Below the pieces are notes generated by a model that worked only from the letters and a program-made list of their open reading frames with translations, was not told where the DNA came from and did not search any database. From contig CANKNP010000274.1 of assembly GCA_947483545.1 (NCBI GenBank), positions 1-7,338 of the forward strand: a DNA stretch of 7,338 nt, written 5' to 3'. The position numbers and the translations under genes were made by a program. Position 1 is the stretch's first letter, and every line of letters starts with the position of its first letter. Of the stretch, positions 5,104-7,338 are shown piece after piece. Source of the DNA: Deltaproteobacteria bacterium (lineage in GTDB: Bacteria; Myxococcota; UBA796; SXON01).

Positions 5104-6285
5104 TTAGTGAAACCGCGACCGGTGGCGGGACAGCAAATCCCCGCCGTAATCATCCACGGGGTTCCGATACACCGCGTGGATATGGTCGGGGGCGGTGTGA
5201 TCGAGCTCGATGAACACGGTCGGCCCGTGAACGCGGTAGTAGAACACCGCGTCGATCTCGGTGGCCCCAAACCACATGACGTAGGTATCATCCAGGTTCG
5301 CCTCGATCTCGCTCAACCGGCCAGGAACGTACGCCTCGTCCTGGTCGCTGACCCAAACCGAGATCCACTCCATCAACAGCGTCCGCTGGGCGGGGGTCAG
5401 GACACTCCCCGGGAGGCCGGTGTAGTCGGGAAACACGCCGTTCACGCCCGGTCCGGCCACCAGATCGAACACGTTGTCATCCCCGAGGACCGCCACTGCG
5501 CGTTGCTCCTCGGTGAGGCTCTGCATCAGCTCGATGGGAACGTCCGCTTCGGCCGCCATTGGGGTCAGCCCCGCGTAGGCTGAACCGTCGGGCGGGACCG
5601 TCTTGGGCTCGATTCCGAGCAGGTTGGGCGCCATCGTGACCGAGTCGCAGACCGCCGTGAAATTGTAGACGAGATGGTGGCCATCGAACTGCCACGCCCA
5701 TGCGTCCGTCTCGGACGGCGTGCCGTAAAACGCGAACGTGTAGAATTCCTCGCCGAGGATCTCCGTGCCGCCGAGCCGACCCCATTCATCCACCCCGATG
5801 ATCTCCAAGGCTTGCCCGTAGCCTGCGGCCGAGAGGCTCGCCTCCAACACGGCGTAGGCCAGGACCGACTGCGCCTCGGTCATCTCGCCCAGGGAGAGGC
5901 CATCACGCGGCGTTGTGGGCACGGGCAGGTTGCTCCAATCGCCGCGGTTGACCTCGTCCAGCGTGAACGAAAGATCGGCGAGCTGCGTGGCGTCGAGGCT
6001 GGCCAGGAAATCCGTCGCCGCCTGCACCAGCGTCGCGCAGCTCGCCTCCGTCGCGGAGGGGCCGGTGTCGGTGTCGGTGTCGGTGTCCGTGTCCGTGTCC
6101 GTGTCGGCGTCGGTGTCGGTGTCCGCGTCCGAGTCCGTGTCCGTATCCGAGTCGGTGTCTGTGTCGGTGTCCGTGTCCGTGTCGAGTGAGGTGTCGTCGG
6201 GCGAATCCACCGGCTCAGTGGCCTTGCCGTCACAGGCGATGAGCAGGAGGGTGGGGGCCAGGTAGGAGCAGCGAAGAAGGGTCAT
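5104..6285 (-). CDS. DUF3500 family lipoprotein with Asp-Thr linker (393 aa)
   Basis: ATG at 6285 begins a textbook lipoprotein signal ending LLLIAC (lipid-attached Cys18). The frame stays open 17 codons further upstream, but that part is repeat DNA with no ribosome site. There is also no clear Shine-Dalgarno before 6285. Residues 35-74 are a (Asp-Thr)n tract with a few Ser/Ala, then a globular domain. The order W.NLP, TEAQ, a YTFAFYGTPSE stretch, WQFDGHHL, TEEQ, an FYYRVHGP stretch, IELDH, HIHAVYRNP and a DYGGDLL ending matches my knowledge of the DUF3500 family (PF12006), which has no established function. The conserved His and Trp/Gly residues are kept and the length fits a full domain. 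The protein should sit at the cell surface or in the periplasm, lifted off the membrane by the linker. It converges on the 4131-5102 gene with 1 nt between them. Confidence 0.92.
   Translation of the reverse strand: MTLLRCSYLAPTLLLIACDGKATEPVDSPDDTSLDTDTDTDTDTDSDTDTDSDADTDTDADTDTDTDTDTDTDTGPSATEASCATLVQAATDFLASLDATQLADLSFTLDEVNRGDWSNLPVPTTPRDGLSLGEMTEAQSVLAYAVLEASLSAAGYGQALEIIGVDEWGRLGGTEILGEEFYTFAFYGTPSETDAWAWQFDGHHLVYNFTAVCDSVTMAPNLLGIEPKTVPPDGSAYAGLTPMAAEADVPIELMQSLTEEQRAVAVLGDDNVFDLVAGPGVNGVFPDYTGLPGSVLTPAQRTLLMEWISVWVSDQDEAYVPGRLSEIEANLDDTYVMWFGATEIDAVFYYRVHGPTVFIELDHTAPDHIHAVYRNPVDDYGGDLLSRHRSRFH
6064..6183 (-). repeat. Hexanucleotide tandem repeat encoding an Asp-Thr linker
   Basis: About 20 imperfect 6-nt units (GTGTCG or GTGTCC on the plus strand; GACACG-type in the coding sense) encode 20 Asp-x dipeptides, x being Thr except for two Ser and two Ala. 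Third-position variation keeps the protein repeat, which suggests selection for the amino acids. Since units are multiples of 3, slippage would change linker length without breaking frame. Confidence 0.9.
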
Positions 6286-6305
6286 GCCGCGGATCGTAAC
6301 TGGCC

Positions 6306-6382
6306 GGGGCCAGCCCGGGCGAGGGACAAACAACACCGTCCTAAGTCCCTGGAAGTGCTTAATTTGGAGCCGGGCTGGCCCC
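6306..6382. repeat. Long-armed inverted repeat
   Basis: A perfect 13-bp inverted pair (GGGGCCAGCCCGG at 6306-6318, CCGGGCTGGCCCC at 6370-6382) encloses a second pair, AGGGAC/GTCCCT (6322-6327/6345-6350). It lies 21 nt upstream of the DUF3500 start (minus strand) and just before module A copy 2. It includes module C copy 1 in its left half. Confidence 0.8.
6307..6334. repeat. Module C, copy 1
   Basis: This 28-nt sequence (GGGCCAGCCCGGG... ending ACAAACAAC) is identical to 6511-6538. Here its 5' part is the left arm of the inverted repeat at 6306-6382. Confidence 0.9.
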
Positions 6383-6389
6383 TAACCGC

Positions 6390-6512
6390 ACCGTTCCAGG
6401 TGGAAGGCGACGGGCCCGGCGTCTTCGACGGACCGTCGCATTCCACCGGTAGGAACGGTGCAAAGAGACCGCCGAGCCGCACGCGAGGTTCGCCGAGCGC
6501 GCGGATCGGCGG
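6390..6512. repeat. Palindromic intergenic repeat, modules A+B, copy 2
   Basis: This is the same unit and orientation as 1-123, with 7 differences over 123 nt. Module A pairs more fully here: 6390-6397/6452-6459 (8 bp), 6399-6405/6441-6447 (7 bp), 6407-6413/6433-6439 (7 bp) and 6420-6423/6427-6430 around TTC. Compared with copy 1, A6410-T6436 replaces a G-T wobble and C6397 region pairing replaces a mismatch. Module B (6460-6512) keeps the CCGCCGA/TCGGCGG ends. It is followed directly by module C. Confidence 0.9.
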
Positions 6513-6538
6513 GCCAGCCCGGGCGAGGGACAAACAAC
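6511..6538. repeat. Module C, copy 2
   Basis: Identical over 28 nt to 6307-6334. It overlaps the last bases of module B copy 2 and leads directly into the partial module B at 6542. Here the right inverted arm is missing. Confidence 0.9.
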
Positions 6539-6541
6539 GTT

Positions 6542-6586
6542 GCAAAGAGACCGCCGAGCCGCGAGCGAGGGTCGCCGAGCGCGCGG
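6542..6586. repeat. Module B, truncated copy 3
   Basis: This matches 71-115 at 43 of 45 positions by eye, then diverges, so the last 8 nt (ATCGGCGG) that close the module B palindrome are absent. It lies 56 nt upstream of the 6643 start codon and may be in the leader or promoter of that gene. Confidence 0.85.
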
Positions 6587-6642
6587 CGCCTGTAAGGTCG
6601 AGCCGCGCGTCGCGTTGTCCGTCCGAACCCCCGGAGTCCCCC

Positions 6643-7278
6643 GTGTCGAAGCCCCTCGCCGCCTTCTCCCTCGACAGTGTCCGCCTCGCGTTTGAGTGCC
6701 CGTTGCGCTGGGAGAAGCTCGCCCGGGTTGCCAGCGGGCAGGACCCCAACCGCGGGGATGACGACGCCAAGCGCTTTTGCGGCACCTGCGAGAGGCACGT
6801 GCACAACCTGTCCGCGATGTCGCGCCCCGCCGCGGAGGCTTTCCTGCGCGAGGTGGACGTGGCGGTCTGCGTGCGGGTCGAAGTGGACGCCGCCGGCCGC
6901 GCTGTTCATCGTCCGGCGATGCTCCCCGCCCTCGCAGGGGTCGCGCTGGTCGCGGGACTCGGCGCATGCAACGTGGGGGCCGACTCCGCGGACTCGTGGG
7001 CCGATAGCGGGGGCGGGTTGGAGCACACGGAGGTGGACCTGGACCGGACCCACGGCGGCGGCTCCACCTCTGCCAGGGGCGCGGACTACCCGGTCCTGAT
7101 GGGCGAGCCGTCGACGCCCAACCGGCCAACCACAGGGATCCCCGAGGCGGGCGTGATCCCAGAGGTCGTCGAGATCCCGGAGGTCAAACCCGCCGGCGAG
7201 GTCAAACGCCCGATCCTCATGGGCAAGCCGGTGATGCGTCCCGAGCCGGTGATCGAGGTGATGGGGGGGATGGGGTGA
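6643..7278 (+). CDS. Membrane-anchored protein with N-terminal Cys/His (zinc-ribbon-like) motif (211 aa)
   Basis: GTG 6643 is chosen because GGAG (6633-6636) lies 6 nt upstream. The longer open frame would run back through the repeats. Residues 17-91 hold FECPLRW (Cys19), RFCGTC (Cys46, Cys49) followed by His52 and His54, NLSAMSRPAAEAFL, and CVRVEVDAAGR (Cys76). This Cys pattern is, from memory, shared by the N-termini of many Myxococcota envelope proteins and suggests a metal-binding or redox ribbon. A hydrophobic segment (about 93-108) ends in LGAC, so it is either a membrane anchor or an internal lipobox-like site. The C-terminal half has low complexity: an acidic Ser/Asp/Gly part, then a Pro/Val/Glu-rich tail with PVLMGEP (150-156) and PILMGKP (190-196). 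The function is not known. Ordered from the N-terminus, the ribbon would be cytoplasmic and the tail exported. Confidence 0.82.
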   Translation: MSKPLAAFSLDSVRLAFECPLRWEKLARVASGQDPNRGDDDAKRFCGTCERHVHNLSAMSRPAAEAFLREVDVAVCVRVEVDAAGRAVHRPAMLPALAGVALVAGLGACNVGADSADSWADSGGGLEHTEVDLDRTHGGGSTSARGADYPVLMGEPSTPNRPTTGIPEAGVIPEVVEIPEVKPAGEVKRPILMGKPVMRPEPVIEVMGGMG

Positions 7279-7289
7279 CCCTCACCCCA
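7271..7289. terminator. Palindrome spanning both convergent stop codons
   Basis: TGGGGTGA (7271-7278) and TCACCCCA (7282-7289) form a perfect 8-bp stem around CCC. The left arm holds the plus-gene TGA (7276-7278) and the right arm holds the minus-gene TGA (7282-7284). It could end transcription from both sides, although there is no U-tract. Confidence 0.5.
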
Positions 7290-7338
7290 CGACCACCCCC
7301 GCCCCCCGCAGCTCCGCCACCGCCCGCTCCACATCCCC
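7282..7338 (-). CDS. C-terminal end of an unknown protein (partial)
   Basis: Read on the minus strand from the window edge, the frame gives GDVERAVAELRGAGVVVG and then TGA at 7284-7282. The amphipathic helix-plus-turn composition and the GC-rich third positions look like a real protein end. It is too short to name. It converges on the 6643-7278 gene with 3 nt between stops, the same tight arrangement as at 5102/5104. Confidence 0.6.
   Translation of the reverse strand, partial: GDVERAVAELRGAGVVVG

Noticed and set aside
5104..6336. Longer DUF3500 gene start upstream at 6336
   Set aside because: The added 17 residues come from module C and would bury the lipoprotein signal. The ATG at 6285 gives a normal signal peptide.
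6307..6586. Integron attC sites or a CRISPR array as an explanation of the repeats
   Set aside because: There are no paired RYYYAAC/GTTRRRY core sites, no integrase, and no regular repeat-spacer layout.
6282..7129. Open frames on both strands across the repeat mosaic
   Set aside because: Their length comes from lack of stops in GC-rich repeats. The same peptide strings recur because the DNA repeats, and there are no starts with ribosome sites.

Overview
The window is a GC-rich stretch that looks like a Myxococcota (myxobacterium-type) chromosome. The reasons are third-position GC preference, a transmembrane Ser/Thr kinase with a sulfatase-modifying-factor-like sensor end, a lipoprotein with a long Asp-Thr tract, and GGAG ribosome sites in front of ATG or GTG starts. 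I see no tRNA, rRNA, transposase or CRISPR array.

Layout. Positions 1-392 hold no gene that I trust: a palindromic repeat (1-123), small hairpins, and a good sigma-54 (-24/-12) promoter match at 343-358. Just downstream are a 54-codon gene (393-557) and, in the same frame after one TGA, a putative lipoprotein (600-1562) whose ribosome site sits in a small hairpin. A gene-free stretch (1563-1811) is packed with hairpins, including a 20-bp one at 1712-1763. Next come a transmembrane Ser/Thr kinase (1812-3977) and, overlapping it by GTGA, the first ~28 codons of a second, related kinase. That second kinase loses its frame right after the ATP-binding glycine loop. The frame then resumes as a membrane/coiled-coil protein (4131-5102), so the second kinase seems to have lost its catalytic domain.

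On the minus strand, a DUF3500 lipoprotein (5104-6285) converges on that gene with 1 nt between the stops. Positions 6286-6642 carry a mosaic of repeat modules, two of them forming a 123-nt unit 94% identical to the one at the window start. A plus-strand gene for a Cys-rich, membrane-anchored protein follows (6643-7278). The C-terminal end of a minus-strand gene (7282-7338) closes the window, sharing a stop-codon palindrome with it.

How they may work together. The promoter, small ORF, lipoprotein, kinase and kinase remnant point the same way and could form one cell-envelope signalling locus, but the hairpin-rich gap before the kinase may separate it. I did not find a recognisable complete defence or biosynthetic system. 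The most unusual content is the modular palindromic repeat family, the hairpin arrays and the decapitated kinase.
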